Under the pieces are notes generated by a model, which saw only the letters and a program-made list of their open reading frames with translations, was not told the DNA's origin and searched no databases. Of a stretch of 64,000 nucleotides of DNA, positions 1 to 19,400 are shown in pieces. The DNA is taken from positions 62,001-126,000 of the forward strand of contig JABYQS010000024.1 of NCBI GenBank assembly GCA_022592435.1. The letters are read 5' to 3'. Position 1 is the first letter of the stretch, and each line of letters begins with the position of its first letter. The stretch is from Cerioporus squamosus (lineage: Eukaryota; Basidiomycota; Agaricomycetes; Polyporales; Polyporaceae). The position numbers and the translations under genes are program-made.

Positions 1-407
1 GCGGTGTTAATGAGCACGTACCTACGGCGTCGTCGAGCTGAGACGTTCCCCAGAGAAGTGAGCTAAGATACGTAGTCATGATAGAGAAAGAGAAAGAGGT
101 CGTAGCAGTTAGTCGTTGGCGAAGTCCTGGCAGTAGGCGGCGAGCGCAGCCTGAGCGAGCCCGAGCGTGACGTAACACTGTGACAGGGTGTCACAAGGGA
201 GCGGTCCCGGCGCCGTGCGCGTTGGCTGAGTCCACCGCTCCTTGTCCTCGACCACGTCGACGACGCTGGCCCCAACCCCCTCCTCGTCCCCCTGCTTCTT
301 TCAGAGTCTTTCTTTTGCTTTTGTGTATACCTGGGACTATCGCTCTGCTCTTTTGACGGGCTTCTTCAGCTCTCGACGTCGTCTGCTCACGTCTCCTGTC
401 GCTCGCC
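1..407. other. Upstream region of RPB1
   Basis: No supportable gene is seen here. It ends at the RPB1 start codon and presumably holds its promoter and 5' UTR. The last 130 bases are pyrimidine-rich on the + strand, as is common before fungal start codons. Small open frames on both strands show no recognisable motif. Confidence 0.5.
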
Positions 408-6785
<6,378 letters not shown>

Positions 6786-7945
6786 GTAATATACGCCACA
6801 GGGATTTTTTTGACCACAGTACCACCTCGTATCATCTCGTTATCTAGCTCTCACAATGCAAACATGTAGATTAATGACCATCAGTATCCTATTTCTCGTG
6901 CGGTGTACCACTAAGTCGGTGAGGTTACGGTGACTACACTGCTATCCCGTCGAAGGAGTCGATGAGGAAGGGGAGTGTCACTCAAGACCTGAGCAAGTAC
7001 ACGCCCGCATGCTGTTCATGCCGAGACAGCGATAGATTAATAGATTACGCAATACGATACTGAACGTCAAAGGCACCAGTCACCAGAAACGTTCACAAAT
7101 ACTCAAGTACTCAAGCTTCAAGTCGGATGGGTGCGAGGGCGCGGACCCTATGCAGTGCGATGTGCGATGTATGGCGTACAATGGATGTGCGTGCAGGCCG
7201 GGATCATGATCAATGGTGCAGACGAGCCGGGAACAAGGACGACACGACAGGGGAACAGAATCATATGAGAGCATGCAGCAATGTAAGAGAGACACGACAC
7301 GTAGCTACGTCCGAGAGAGAAGGAGAAAATGGGGGCAGCAACACAAGACTTGTTCTCCCAGAAGGTCCGTCCATGTGCACCACCGCCGTACTGTATACTG
7401 TATACGTATACGACTACCACTGCCGAGAGAGTGAGAGAGTGAGAGACAGATGAGAGATCTGCAGGAGTGTCAAATGCAACGAGCGTATGGGGTGATGGGT
7501 GATGGGGTGAGTCTGTGATCAGAGACCGGGACGTGCGGGTGAGATGCAGGACGACGTACGGCGCAGCATACATCGAGTCCGTGTACTGAGTGTATTGTGT
7601 ACTGTAGGGACTGCGTGAACCGAGGCGAGGCGACGTGCGTCATAGTATTACACGTGAGATTGGGGGGTATACTATAACTTGAGTGAGATCAAAGACCACG
7701 GATATTTGATCCAAAAAGCCGGGCATCGTGCACGAGAACGTAGAGGGGAGCGGGGGGTCAGGGGTTGGGTAAGAAGAATAGAAGATAATGATCGAGGAAG
7801 AGTCAGACCACGGGGAAACGATGCAGGAAATAAACATTGGGCAGTGCTCGCACTAGGACTGTGGTTTCGTATGTCGTCAGAGGGAGGAGATGGACAGCAA
7901 ATATTAAAGCGACAAGACGAGAAAGACCATATCACGACCGCAAGG
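6786..7945. other. Convergent intergenic region, RPB1 / PP1-docking protein
   Basis: This holds the two 3' ends facing each other. No gene is recognised. It contains repeated GTATAC palindromes at about 7388-7411, a GA-rich run at about 7425-7460, and short repeats of a GATGGG-type word at about 7488-7511. These are simple-sequence features with no assigned role. Confidence 0.5.
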
Positions 7946-10745
7946 TCATACGAAGAACTGCGTACTGAGAGGGCGAGGACGGCATCAGCACCAACGTCGG
8001 GCAAAGACAAGAGAGCGACGTACTGTACGCGACTGGCGGCGTGCACCTCCATTTCCTCCATCTTAAAGGAGTTGAGCTCTTCCTTGATACGCTGCGCCAG
8101 CGCCGGCGTTAACCTGCTCCACGTTGCGGGCTCACTGCGCCTGTCGTACACGGTTGGGGGGAACGTGTCGTACACAGACAGGTTCGCAGCGAACGCCAGA
8201 CGCTTCGCAGGCGCTGTGGCGGAGCGATGCGTGAGTGTCGGCGGGTTGGCCGAGAACATGGTCGACAGCGCTGGGGCAGACGAGTTGGGGTGGTTGAACA
8301 GCGAACCCTTCTCCGTCGACGACGATACGGGCGAGCTCGGATGCCCTCCCGGTGCCGACTCCTGCTTCGGCGACTCTAGCGTCAAACCGTTTGCATCGAA
8401 GGATAGTGGCGGGAGGAAGGTTCCGGAATTCTGTGGTGAGTGACCGTTGGACGACGTTGACCCATGCGGCTTGTGCAGCCCATCGATCTGCGCAGGATCC
8501 GAAGGCGGGAGGTGACCAAGCGGTGGCAACTCGGTCGACGATGGTGCCGAGTCGTACGAGTTGGACCGTGTTCTGGTGAAGGCGGGATTAGGTGGAAGGT
8601 AGGAGTTCTGATTGTAGTCAGATCCATCTGCCGGTTCTGTGGGGTTACACAACAATCAGAGGAGAATACCAACAGGACAAAGAACGCACTCTTCAGGATG
8701 CCCTTGACAGGCTTCCGTGTCCGCTCAACACTTCTGCGGACGTTGATCGCCCACGGCTCCATGTCGTCGTGTTCCTCCAAGCTGGCGTTGTCCAACGCCT
8801 GCCGGATGGTAACGTCCTCTTCCTCGTGCGCCTCACCCCAGTCTTCGTCATCCTCCCAACCCTCGATGCTGTAGTTGTGAGCATGATTATCATGCCCGCC
8901 GTCGCTATGGCCCTCGTCACTGTCCGAGTCATCGTGCTCGACCACAACCCGCATGCCGTTCTCGTTCACATTCGAAGAACCAGCGACCCTTGCAGGAGAA
9001 TCGCCCTGCCTGTTGGTAGTGTTCTTCTCCCAAGTGGTAGGCAAGGCCGCACCCTGGGCCTGAGCCGCAGCACGAGCTTCCGCCTCCGCCTTCGCCCTAG
9101 CAGCGGCCTCGGCGTTGGTCTTGAGCGTGTGCTGACGAGCGAGACGAGCAGCGGGACTCAGACCTGCCATCTCCGGACTTGCGGTCCAATCAGAGCGATC
9201 GAGCTCTGCGGTGACATGGGACACGCTGGGATCAGCAGCAACTCCCTTCTCTCCCTTCTTCTTCTTGCTCTTCTTACCCGTACCTCCCTCCTCGTCCTCC
9301 TTATCCTTCTTATCCTTGAACAGCGACGTGATCCCAGCCAACGAGTTACGACGAGCGAGCTTCCCAATTGAGCCGAGCTTGCGGATGACCATGGACGCGG
9401 AGGACATCGTGGATGACAACGATATGTTATCCGTAGACCGGTTGAACTTGTTGTTGAACAGCGACCGCGATTTCTTCTTCTGCACCGTGGCGGTCGAGTC
9501 ACCGTCATCCATGGCGAGTGTCGCACCAGAATTGAGACTCGACTGGCTCGGTCGGGGAGTGGCATGCCTTGCAGTGTCATCCTCGTCGTCCTCGTGAAGC
9601 GTAGCGCTGGCGTTGAGGGAGAGCGCCCGCCGCAGCCGCCCTTTGAGGCCTGCACTGCGCACTCCACTCGAGGAATCCAGCATGGCAGCCAGATCGCTAT
9701 CGTCCCGTGACATACGCTTCTCGGCTGCTGTGAACGTGCCCTGGGATAAAGGGGACGGTTTTCGCAAGTTGACCTGGGCAGGCGGGGTAGATGACGTCGT
9801 CGTGGTAGAGGGTGCAGGGGGACGGGCTGAGGCGCTAGAAGAGGACGAGCCCGTGCGCTGATGGATTCGTGGCGCAGAGCCGTTCGTGGACGGAGGGGGA
9901 GAGGGGACGGATGCAGTGGACCTGTTACTCGATTGTTTGGAGTGTGAGTGGCCGGGAGGCGTGCCCGAGCCACTACCTCCGCCGCTCGAGCCTTGGTTGC
10001 TGTTTGTCCGTTGCCGCTGGCTGCCCGATTGGGAAGAACCTGAATTGACCGAGGTCGACGAGCCAGCTGCGTCTGCATGCGCGTATGGGGGCTTGAAGGG
10101 GCCCGCGTGCTGTGATCCCGAGCGCCAGTCATCCTGGTTGGTCGATCCAAGGCGCTGCGGCCGGCGGTAGGGATGATAGCCACCACCATACTGGGAACCC
10201 TGCTCGGAAGGAGTGGGAGAATAGCCCATCGGCAGCTGGGAAGGATGGGCAGGAGGGGTACCGCTCGGGAATGGACTAAAGCCCGCCATGGGAGACTGAC
10301 CGAAGTAGTCGGGTGTCGGGTTTCCGCCGTTACGCCCTCGCTGACTGCCCATGGGAGAGATCTGGGACATTTGGTGCGCCTGCTGAGCGTTGAACATCAT
10401 CTGCTGGTAGGCCCACTGTGCGAGCTGGGCGTTGGCCGGGTCGTAGTAGGGCATCTGCCCTTGTTGGGGGTGACCAGGATGGCCGTGCATGGGATACGGC
10501 TGCTGATGGGGATTTTGATAGAAGGAGGGATAGAACTGTTGAGGAGAAGGAGACCATCCCGCCTGCTGTTGCTGGACGGGGTAGGGGTACGGCTGTTGCT
10601 GGGACATGGGGGATTGGGAGAGAGATTGCTCGTTCGCGGGCGAGGAGCGCTGACGGGGTACGGCTGCGTTGATGGAGTTTGGAGAGGGCGCGTCCATGTT
10701 GTGATCTCTAGGTGGATGCCAGTCTTGAGGCGCAAGAACGGCCAT
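7946..10745 (-). CDS. Disordered protein with C-terminal PP1-docking block (Bni4/Afr1-like)
   Basis: Three exons (10745-8690, 8636-8024, 7964-7946) give 895 residues. The N-terminal two thirds is low-complexity: Gln/Pro-rich, then Ser/Gly-rich, with a basic-hydrophobic stretch (IRKLGSIGKLARR) and a Lys-rich patch near the middle. The C-terminus is conserved-looking: KGILK, then KRLAF, which fits the RVxF consensus for binding protein phosphatase 1, then VYDTFPPTVYDRR, LTPALAQRIKEELNSFKMEE and a final SRVHTQFFV. A block of this shape is, to my memory, found in yeast Bni4/Afr1-type proteins that bring PP1 (Glc7) to the bud neck; that assignment is inference. The 19-nt last exon gives exactly the expected terminal FF motif, which supports the model. 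The ATG at 10745 is the first before recognisable protein; an upstream exon cannot be excluded. Confidence 0.75.
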
Positions 10746-11905
10746 GGACTGCGCGTCGAGCGTAAGATGCCTGACCTTGACTGGCCGCGCAGACGGAGAT
10801 GATCGCAATTGTTGTCGAGGGCGAAGATGAGCGGAAACACAAGGGTTAGATATGGTCAGGTCAGCTTCAAGCTCACGCACAGAAGTCCTAGCAAGTGTTT
10901 TAAAGAGAGAAGAAAGGAACGGAAGAGAAGGAGACGAGGGTGGCGGTCGCTGCGCGCGACGACGGAGAGGACGACAACGACAACGCCGACAACGACAAGG
11001 ACGACGGCGAGACAACGACCGTCACTCAGGCGCCTGCCGTGTCCGTGCCGCAAATAGCGCCAAACATCCGATAATTCCTGTTTCCCGTTTAGGAAGCTTG
11101 TAGTGCTTCCAGGTCATGACCCCAGCCACTCGTTCCGTGCCACCCTCCGCTCGCTGATCGTGAGCCAACACCGACATGGCTGATGAGTTTGACCTCTGGT
11201 TACTTGTGTCTATCTCACGACTAAGGGCGACCGCTGGTGACGCCACGGATATTCGGAGTATGGCCCGAGGGGTGTCAAGGGTAGCCGGCGCTCGACGACT
11301 GATGGCCACACACATCCCGCTCGTCCGCAGCGTCAGGCCACAACCAGCAACCATCACGAGGAACACCGTCCTTCTGTGGTCCATGCAGATCCAGCGCAGC
11401 CGTATGCCTCGTCATCGTGCTCGACCGCTCTGGGTACTCTGTGCATATATTGCTCGAGCTGCAGAGTCCTCAAGCCAGCTTCCCGGGCCAGGGACCGAAG
11501 CCAATAATACAGTGCGCTCAAGTCCGGTCGAACTGAATTCCGAAAGCGAACGATCACGGTCTTCTCGAGCTATGCCCCATTCGACCTGGTTTTTCCCTTG
11601 GCTGCCAACGTGTGGCGAGGAGCGCACCGGAGTACGATGTCATCGCGGTGCACCAGAGGCGTGTTTCGGCGTGCGGATGCCCGCGACGAGCAAAGAACAA
11701 GCCAAGTGGAGAAACATCGAGCACCGTCGCTCGCTCTGTCGCCTTCTGTCGCCAGAACATGACGCGAAAACACATGTGGTTGTGGAGAATCTGGAGAAGC
11801 GTCCTCGAGGATCTCGATCTGATTCTGGTTATCTTATCTCTCCTGGGAACCAGCGGCTCATACTGGGCGACTATACTGTATTCAACGCCCTTGTCTTCTG
11901 TCCTC
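10746..11905. other. Divergent intergenic region, PP1-docking protein / amidase
   Basis: This is the shared upstream region of two diverging genes. Long open frames exist here on both strands (for example 11176-12237 +) but they carry no motif and continue out of frame through the amidase, so they look like chance frames in GC-rich DNA. A CA/GA-rich tract lies at about 10915-11030. Confidence 0.45.
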
Positions 11906-14465
11906 ATGTTGTCCTGGCAAGATCTCTGTGCGGCCCGGAAGCAACGCCAGCAAGACTCCATTCCCAAGGAGTGGCTGATAGAGACCCCGCCGGAGGAGCA
12001 TCGCAACGTTCTCGACGTCCCTCGCAATTGCGGCCTTCTGACCGCTCGCGAACTCGAAATTACAGAGACAGACAATGTCCAGACGATTTTCAACAAGTTG
12101 CACGCTGCCGAATGGTCTTCGGTGCAGGTGACAACCGCGTTCTACAAACGAGCCATCAACGCTCACCAGTTGGTACGACCACCTCTTGTTTCTCGCGTCT
12201 GAAAAGACTGATCATTCATCACAGACAAACTGCCTGACAGAGATCTTCGTTGACCGTGCCTTGAAACGCGCTCAAGAAGTGGATGACTATCTGAAGGTTC
12301 ACGGCAAGGTCATAGGGCCCTTGCATGGCCTTCCGATCTCCCTCAAAGACCAATTCTGCCTCAAGGGCATGGAAACCATCATGGGTACGTATAAATCAAG
12401 TAGCTAAATACGACTACGTGCGGAGGAGCTCGCCTTTGCCAGAGGCCATGAGCACTTGTGTAGCGTATTTTGCGAGGTCTCTCGCGTGCCCAGCTGGATG
12501 GACCGCATAAACATCTACTAGCCCCACAACCAGTGACTACGAACATGACGCTGAATTCATTCCGTGCAGGCTATGCTGGCTGGATTGGACGCGTAGCTGA
12601 CTCTGACAGCGTGTTGGTGGAGATATTGTACGAATGCGGTGCAGTGCCGTTCGTGCGCACGAACGTACCGCAAACACTACAGGTGCGTTTCACCCGACTC
12701 TCTTCCCCACCGCTAATTGTTAATGCACCGTCGCCTCTAGTGGGGCGAGACATACAACCATGTGTTCGGACGCACGACGAACCCCTATAACCGCTACATG
12801 ACGCCCGGAGGCTCTTCCGGCGGCGAAGGCGCACTTGTCGCAATGCGTGGCAGTCCGCTCGGCGTAGGCACCGACATCGGCGGGTACGTCCATCGCCCGT
12901 TCCTTGCCCGTTCCTTGCCCGTTCCTTGCCCTGCGCCGCTTGTCCAGATCTTTTTCGGTGTTCACGCTCCGGCAATGACACCGGTCGCTCATCCTGAATG
13001 ACATTGACCCTGGAACAACGTGCTGGCAGATCTCTCCGGATCCCGAGCGCCTTCTGCGGTCTCTACACGCTCCGGCCCTCCTACGAACGGCTTCCATACT
13101 GTAACGCCGTGAACTCGCAAGAGGGCCAAGAGAGCATCTCGTCCGTGCTCGGGCCGATGACCAACTCCCTCGAGGGCGTCAGATCTTCACCAAGTCCGTA
13201 ATCGACGCACGCCCGTGGCGCAAGGACCCCCTGTGCGTCCGCAAGGAGTGGAACGAGCGCGAGTACCAACTCGGAGACCATGGAGGCCCGGGTGCCAAGC
13301 TCTGTTTCGCCATCATGTGGGACAACGGGGTCGTCAAGCCGCACCCCCCGCTGAAGAGGGCGCTCGAGATGACGAAGAAAGCATTGGAGGCGGCAGGACA
13401 CAGGGGTGCGTACTGCTTCTGTCTTCTCGCCCCGGCCGAGACGCATCTCACGACTTTTGCAACCCTTGCCGCGCGCCAGTCATTGACTGGGAGAACCACC
13501 GAAATCTGGAGATCTACAAGATTGGCGTCAGTACAACCTGCTTCGCGGCCCCCCAATGCCCGTCCTCCCACCATGCTTCCCGGTCATTTTCCTTTGCATA
13601 TGTACGAACTTAACTCATGGTGGCGATGCGAACAGGTGAGCATCTTCAACGCGGACGACGGCACCGACTACCTTGCCGACTGCGCCCTCTCCGGCGAGCC
13701 GCTCATTCAAACCATGAGCCCCGAAACGGATGCGCACGAGTATGCGCTCGACGAGCCCCTGGCGCGGACGATCCTTGGCGAGCGTCGCCACCTCTCCGCC
13801 TACGAGGTGCGCCCACCCTGACCGCCGCCCATCACGGCCTTGCGTTGACTCGCTCTGTGGGCGCGAGCAGCTCTGGCAACTTCACAGGGAGAAGCGCGCC
13901 CTGCGCAAGTCGCATCTCGACCACTGGGAGGCCACCGTCTCGCGGACGGGCACCGGCGGCCCGTCGACGCGATCCTCAGCCCGGCCGTAGGGTATGCTGC
14001 CTGCCCGCACGGATGCAACTCGTACGTGTCCCGCTTGCGGCTTCTCTCGCGTTTCCTCCTCCCTCGACCCATCTGGCTGGACTGAGCGCCAAGGAACAGA
14101 GACGACTTCTACACCAGCCTCTGCAACTACCTCGACTACACCGCGTCCGTGTTCCCGGTCACACACGTCGACAAGGCGCTGGACAGGGCCGTGCCCCCGC
14201 ACGAGTTCCGGAACCATGAGGACGAGGCGGTGTACAAGATGTGTGAGTGCTCCTCTCGTCTTCCCACTTCATTCGACGTGGCGCGCCTTGTGGTGTGTGC
14301 GTGGCGAGGTGACTTAGTAACGCGTCTCACTTGACAGACGACCCGGAGCTGTTTCACGGCCTGCCGGTAGGGCTCCAGCTCATCGGTCGGACGCTCGAGG
14401 AAGAGGGTGTGATCGCGATGACCGAGGTCGTGGTTGAGGCCCTGAGGGCGTCGAAGCAGACCTAG
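11906..14465 (+). CDS. Amidase-signature family enzyme (fatty-acid amide hydrolase/acetamidase type), two frame breaks
   Basis: Enzymes of this family hydrolyse carboxamides with a Ser-cisSer-Lys triad. Ten exons can be placed (11906-12172, 12225-12384, 12570-12682, 12741-12883, 13030-13405, 13480-13526, 13636-13806, 13871-14021, 14100-14242, 14338-14465). Seen: PLHGLPISLKD (catalytic Lys), TPGGSSGGEGALVA (cis-Ser) and GTDIGGSLRIPSAFCG (nucleophile), then LGPMTNSLEG and a typical C-terminus ending GLPVGLQLIGRTLEEEG. There is no signal peptide, so it is probably cytosolic. The frame breaks twice, each as if one base were missing: at about 13182 (after LEGV, before IFTKSV) and at about 13960 (before RPVDAILSPA). 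Exon lengths total 1699 nt, two short of 567 codons. Either this is a recent pseudogene or the assembly has indel errors. The substrate cannot be told from sequence. Confidence 0.85.
12896..12928 (+). repeat. 11-bp tandem repeat, three copies, inside an amidase intron
   Basis: The unit CCCGTTCCTTG is repeated three times without change inside the 146-nt intron 12884-13029. It is a short minisatellite and may explain why this intron is longer than most in the gene. Confidence 0.85.
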
Positions 14466-16412
14466 TATACTACCAGTGGCTGTGAACCGGGATACAGATA
14501 TATCACCACGGAAGATGTAGTTCTAGAATGTCAGTGACTTCCACGTTGAATTTGCAGCTTCATGCTCAACATGCTCATATCCCTGGAGCAACGTGCACCT
14601 ACGCCAGCATCTTGATAGCGAACGTGGCTGCAAAGGGATTCATCAAGACGACAGAAGTACAGGATGGGAAGTCAGGACGAACACCGACAAGAGAAACGCG
14701 CGTCGCTCGTGACAATGTGAACTCAGAGTGCAAATAACGAGCATAGGGACCAGGAAAATACGGTTCCACGATACAGCCAGCCGATCACTCTGCTTGTGCC
14801 AAGGGCTCAACGGGCAGTCTGAACACAACTACACCGTCGATCTGCAGATATAAGTCATGAGGCGAGCCCTTGTGATACATATTGAATGCGTACCAGATCC
14901 TTCAGGATCCCGCTGATCACCGCCCTCCACTCGGGCGACTCCGCAACGAGTTGGTCGGAACGTTCGAAGGTGCCTCCAACGTCGTCAGGGCCAAGTGTAA
15001 TCTAGAAGAACATCTACTTGAGCCCGTTCGTCAGTACGCCGCTCATGAGCTTCTTCCTGAGAGCCTCGACTCAGTAAGTATCAACGGGTCGCCAGTGGTG
15101 GGTAACGCGCGACTCACTTGTGCTTCTTTGCGAAGGCTGCCACCTCCAGGACCGCTTGCGGAATTGCGTCATGGAGCGTGATGTATACATACCCTCCATC
15201 GACATTGACGACGAGCCTCACTCTGACACTCAGGCTGACCGACTGATCTCAGCTTGTGTAAGTATGAGGCAAGCTTGCATGCGGGAGGAGAGAGACGAGC
15301 TCGTCTCCCGCTCCTAGTGTGATGTTGTTTAGTTGAGATAAAGTATGCTCATCTACCCGGAGTACTAGTATACTATACCTGTCATTCAACTGCATGGGCC
15401 AGACGATACATTCGAGGTGGCAGCAACAAGGCAGCAAAGCTCGATTATCTACTTGTTCTCCTCCCGGACGAGAAGAACATTGCTAATGAGTACAGTACTC
15501 TGCACTGCAACAGCGACCGCACATACTCATATTTGCGTCAGGCTCTCTCCTTGAAAATCCGGAGGCCTCCTACGGCGAAACAGCGAAATGTTTTGCCATT
15601 GTGGAGGCTAAGTCAAGGATGCTTCAAGTTCGAGTTCAACTTGTGCGAGCAGCCTCAGCCTGTGCGCGTCGTCCGCGTCGGACCGAACCGCCTGGAGCAC
15701 AACCGAACCCACCACGTGGCCCTCAGTATATATGCCAGGCGTGCGCTTGCACGCGTTTTTCTTCAACATCGAAATACGTGTCCCAGACAAATTGGCTCGC
15801 TGACCTCGCTCCTCCTCGTCGGCGACGCCTCATTCCCTGGGTAGAGCGACTTCCTCAGCCCACTTGTGGGCAGCGATTCGTCTGCGGACTATGTCAAGGG
15901 CGCGTCGAGAGCGGTGGAAGACATGCCGATGTGTCGGTGACGGGACTGGACAGGGAAGCGGTGGGCGAGATGGAGGTGCGGGGTCGACCGTCGGCGTGTA
16001 GATGTATTCAATGTTTGCAGGCAATACAGATCGTGAGTTGCTTCTCGCTCATGTTAGTGAGTGTGTCGCCCGCTGCTCTCAGTAGTGGAAAGGAATTCGT
16101 CGCCAAGTACCATTGCTCTTCCGCATAGCGAGGTTGACTCTGAGTGAGCTTCAAAGCCTCAAGCTTCGTGAACGCATGCGATGCCCCTGACACCACAGTG
16201 ACTATGTAGCTGGCCAAGACTCGTTCAGTCATTTGCCCGCTTCCCCTGACGCCGTACGAAACGCCTCCCATCACTGTCATATCCTGCGGTCCGACAAGCC
16301 CGTCGATAAGGGTCCCGTGCCCGGCGACGGCTCATGAGACGAGGTAGTTATAAGAGTCGAAAGCCCGAAGCTGAATGGAGCGCAACATCCAATCTTTGTC
16401 GCAGAACGCAAG
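14466..16412. other. Intergenic region, amidase / beta-mannosidase
   Basis: This is 1.9 kb without a supportable gene. The best open frame is a 90-codon ATG-to-stop frame on the minus strand (16280-16008), which would diverge from the beta-mannosidase gene with 132 bp between starts. It has no recognised motif and no splice support, so it is not called. No repeats or RNA genes were recognised. Confidence 0.4.
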
Positions 16413-19400
16413 ATGGCAGCCATGGTCACCTCCATCTCGCAGAACTGGTCGTGGAAGCAGCGCGACGCATCGATTGAGTCCGTGCTCGACGAGGTCCACT
16501 CCTCTTGGTCGCCCGCGACGTCTTTCCCGTCCGAGGTGCATGTGGAGCTGCTCAAGGCCGGTCGTATCCCCGATCCGTTCCTCGGCTTCAACGAGCATGA
16601 TGTTCAGTGTGAGTGCTGGCCGCATCCGCGACTGTGTCCGCGAACATCCGAGGGGTTAACCAGCAGCATCTCAGGGATCGCGGACAGCGAATGGCTATAT
16701 CTGACCAGGTTCGATGTCCCGGAGAAGGAGCGCAGCTCCCGATCCGGGGAGCTCGTCTTTGAGGGCCTCGACACGATCTGCGACGTGTATCTTGTGAGTG
16801 CCTAGTTGCCTGCTGCATATGCCGAACCCAGACTGAGCTGCGCGACAGAATGGCAAGAAGATCTTGTACGCGGACAACATGTTCCGCACCTGGAAGGTAA
16901 GACTGCGATCCTGACTTCCTGCTGTGTCTCGATGTCTGTGGTGCGATTCAGATCCTACCAACCCCGTGCGAGCGACGTACGCGGGCGACAATTCTGATCT
17001 TGTCTTCAACAGGTCGCTCTCGACAAAGCTCATCTACAGAAGACGGACAACGTCCTACTTCTCCACTTCAAGTCCGCAAAGAAGCTAGCCAAGGAGCTTG
17101 AGAAGCAATTTGGCCGTGTCCGCGCTGGGTCGACGAACCTCGGCGATCCGAGTCGTGTCTACGTCCGAAAAGCACAGTATGGATGGCGATGGGATTGGGT
17201 ACGTTCTATCTTCGCTGTCGTCGCATCTTGTCTACTGACGGACAAGTGTGCAGGGTCCTGAACTGATGACCTGCGGACCATACCGTGCGATTGCGCTGAT
17301 CACCTACAATACTCGCATTGAGAGCGTGAATACCCGCGCGCATGTGTCAGCGGCACCGGCCCTATATCCTTCGCTGAAGGTCGACATAGCCATCGCAGGC
17401 GATGCGTCCGCCGTGAAAGGCGCCAAGGTCGTTCTTAGATCGCTCGACGGGACGGTTGTCAATGAAGAGGAGGCCAAGAAGATCGGCAATGGTGCCGTCA
17501 ACTGGGATTTGAAGGACAAGGTCGAACTTTGGTGGCCGGTAGGCTACGGAAGCCAGCCATTGTATGATGTTGAGATCAACCTACTGGGCGAGGTATGTCG
17601 TGTATTCTGCCATGCATTGTGCTCAGTCCAACCTTCGCAGAGCGACGCCTTACTAGACACTCTCACGAAGAGAATTGGGTTCCGTCATGTTCAGCTCATC
17701 CAGGAGCCGCTCGAGGAGGCCGACAGGTATGGCAAGGGCTCGACGTTCCTCTTTGAGGTCAATGGTGTACGGATGTTCATGGGTGGTGCGTTACCAAATA
17801 TCACTACTTAGCTTGTCTGCGTCACTCCACAGTCTGATACATTGCACAGGCTCGAACTGGATACCTGCACACAACTTCCTTACACAGCTGAAAGCTGACA
17901 ACTATCGCGCATGGCTTACGCTCCTTCGCGACGGCAACCAGAACATGGTCCGTCTATGGGGCGGAGGTGTCTACGAGCCCGACGTCTTTTATGATATATG
18001 CGACGGTTCGTGCTGCCCTGGACGTGCTGCGCATCGATGATGCTGATACTGATGTCGGCCGTGCGCATCCAGAACTTGGCGTCCTCGTGTGGCAGGACTT
18101 CCAGTTCGCGTGCGGAGTGTATCCCGCACACGACGAGTTCGTGCAGAGCGTGAAGCAGGAGGCGATAGACAACGTCAAGCGTCTCCGACACCATCCTTCC
18201 ATGGCGCTCTTCTGCGGGAACAACGAAGGTACAAGAATCTGTTCATTCCGGCACCTCCGGATGTGGCTCACCCTTTGGCAGATTATCAGATGATTCTTCA
18301 GTGGGGAGGTACGCCGTATGTCAGTGCGCATGTCTGGCCCCTCTGACCCTTACCATCATCAGATGTTCCGGAGCTACCGGCGCGAGTCCTGTACGAGGAC
18401 GTTTTCCCCTCTGTTATCTCAGAGCTCTGCGACCCGCCCATCCCGTATCACCGAGGATCGCCGTATGGCGGCAAGGGCTGGGACACGGCCGACCCGACGA
18501 TCGGTGACGTGCACCAGTGGGACATCTGGGGCGGCAAGGAGTGGCCGTGGCAGGAGTATCCGTTCCACGGCGGACGCTTTGTCAGGTATGCCAATGTCTG
18601 CCTCTTGTCTTCGTGTGCGGTACTGACAGGCGGGGGTTGGGCAGTGAATTTGGTATCCCGGCGTTCCCGGACGTGAAGACGGTCGACTACTGGCTGGATG
18701 GAAATACGAAGGATCGTTGGGCACAGTCGAAGTCGATGGCGCAGCATGACAGAGCGGGTGCCCATGAGCGGCGTTTTGCGATCGTCATGAACGAGAACTT
18801 CAGGCTGACCAGCGACCTTGAGACGTACGTGGTTGCCGATGCCCTGCTGCACGATCACATGCGAGGTTAACCCCGGTTTTCGAAAGGCACATATACAACA
18901 CGCAGATCATGCAGTCCGAGGCTGTGAGCCTCGCGTACAGGACGTGGCGGCGCGAGTGGCGCGGCAAGGGCAAGCAATTTGTGAGTAGCCGTACAGGTTT
19001 TGTCTTCGTCTTCGTTCTCGTCTCACGCTGTGTCCAGACTGCCGGTGTGCTCGTGTGGCAACTGAACGACTGTTGGCCTGTCGTCTCCTGGGCCATCGCG
19101 GACTTCTTCGTGAGTGCCAAGGGGGAGCTGCTTCGTTCCGTCTCCGCCCCTGACAGTCTGATGTCATCTTGACAGCTTCGCGCGAAACCTGTGTACTACT
19201 CTATCGCCCGTGAGCTGAAGCCGATCTCAGTCGGGGCTTTCAGAACAGTGCGTGGCAGGCCGTCGCTACCCTGTCTTGCTGCTAACCCAGCGTTGCATCA
19301 GGTCACGCAAAACAGGGATAACGATCGTCCGAAGCAGGTACGTCCTATGGTGGTAAGTATTTGACCCGCCAAGCCTGACCGGCCGGCAGTTCTACGAGTT

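Noticed and set aside
11176..12237. 353-codon open frame on the plus strand
   Set aside because: It has no motif, runs out of frame through the amidase exon and introns, and looks like a chance GC-rich frame.
13141..13182. Short intron explaining the first amidase frame break
   Set aside because: The 42-nt version does not restore frame; the 38-nt version (13145-13182) does, but removes the conserved LGPMT segment and has a weak donor.
12720..13574. Minus-strand frames opposite the amidase
   Set aside because: Shadows of the amidase coding strand.
16008..16280. 90-codon minus-strand frame upstream of beta-mannosidase
   Set aside because: Proper ATG and stop, but no motif or splice support, and it sits in a likely promoter.
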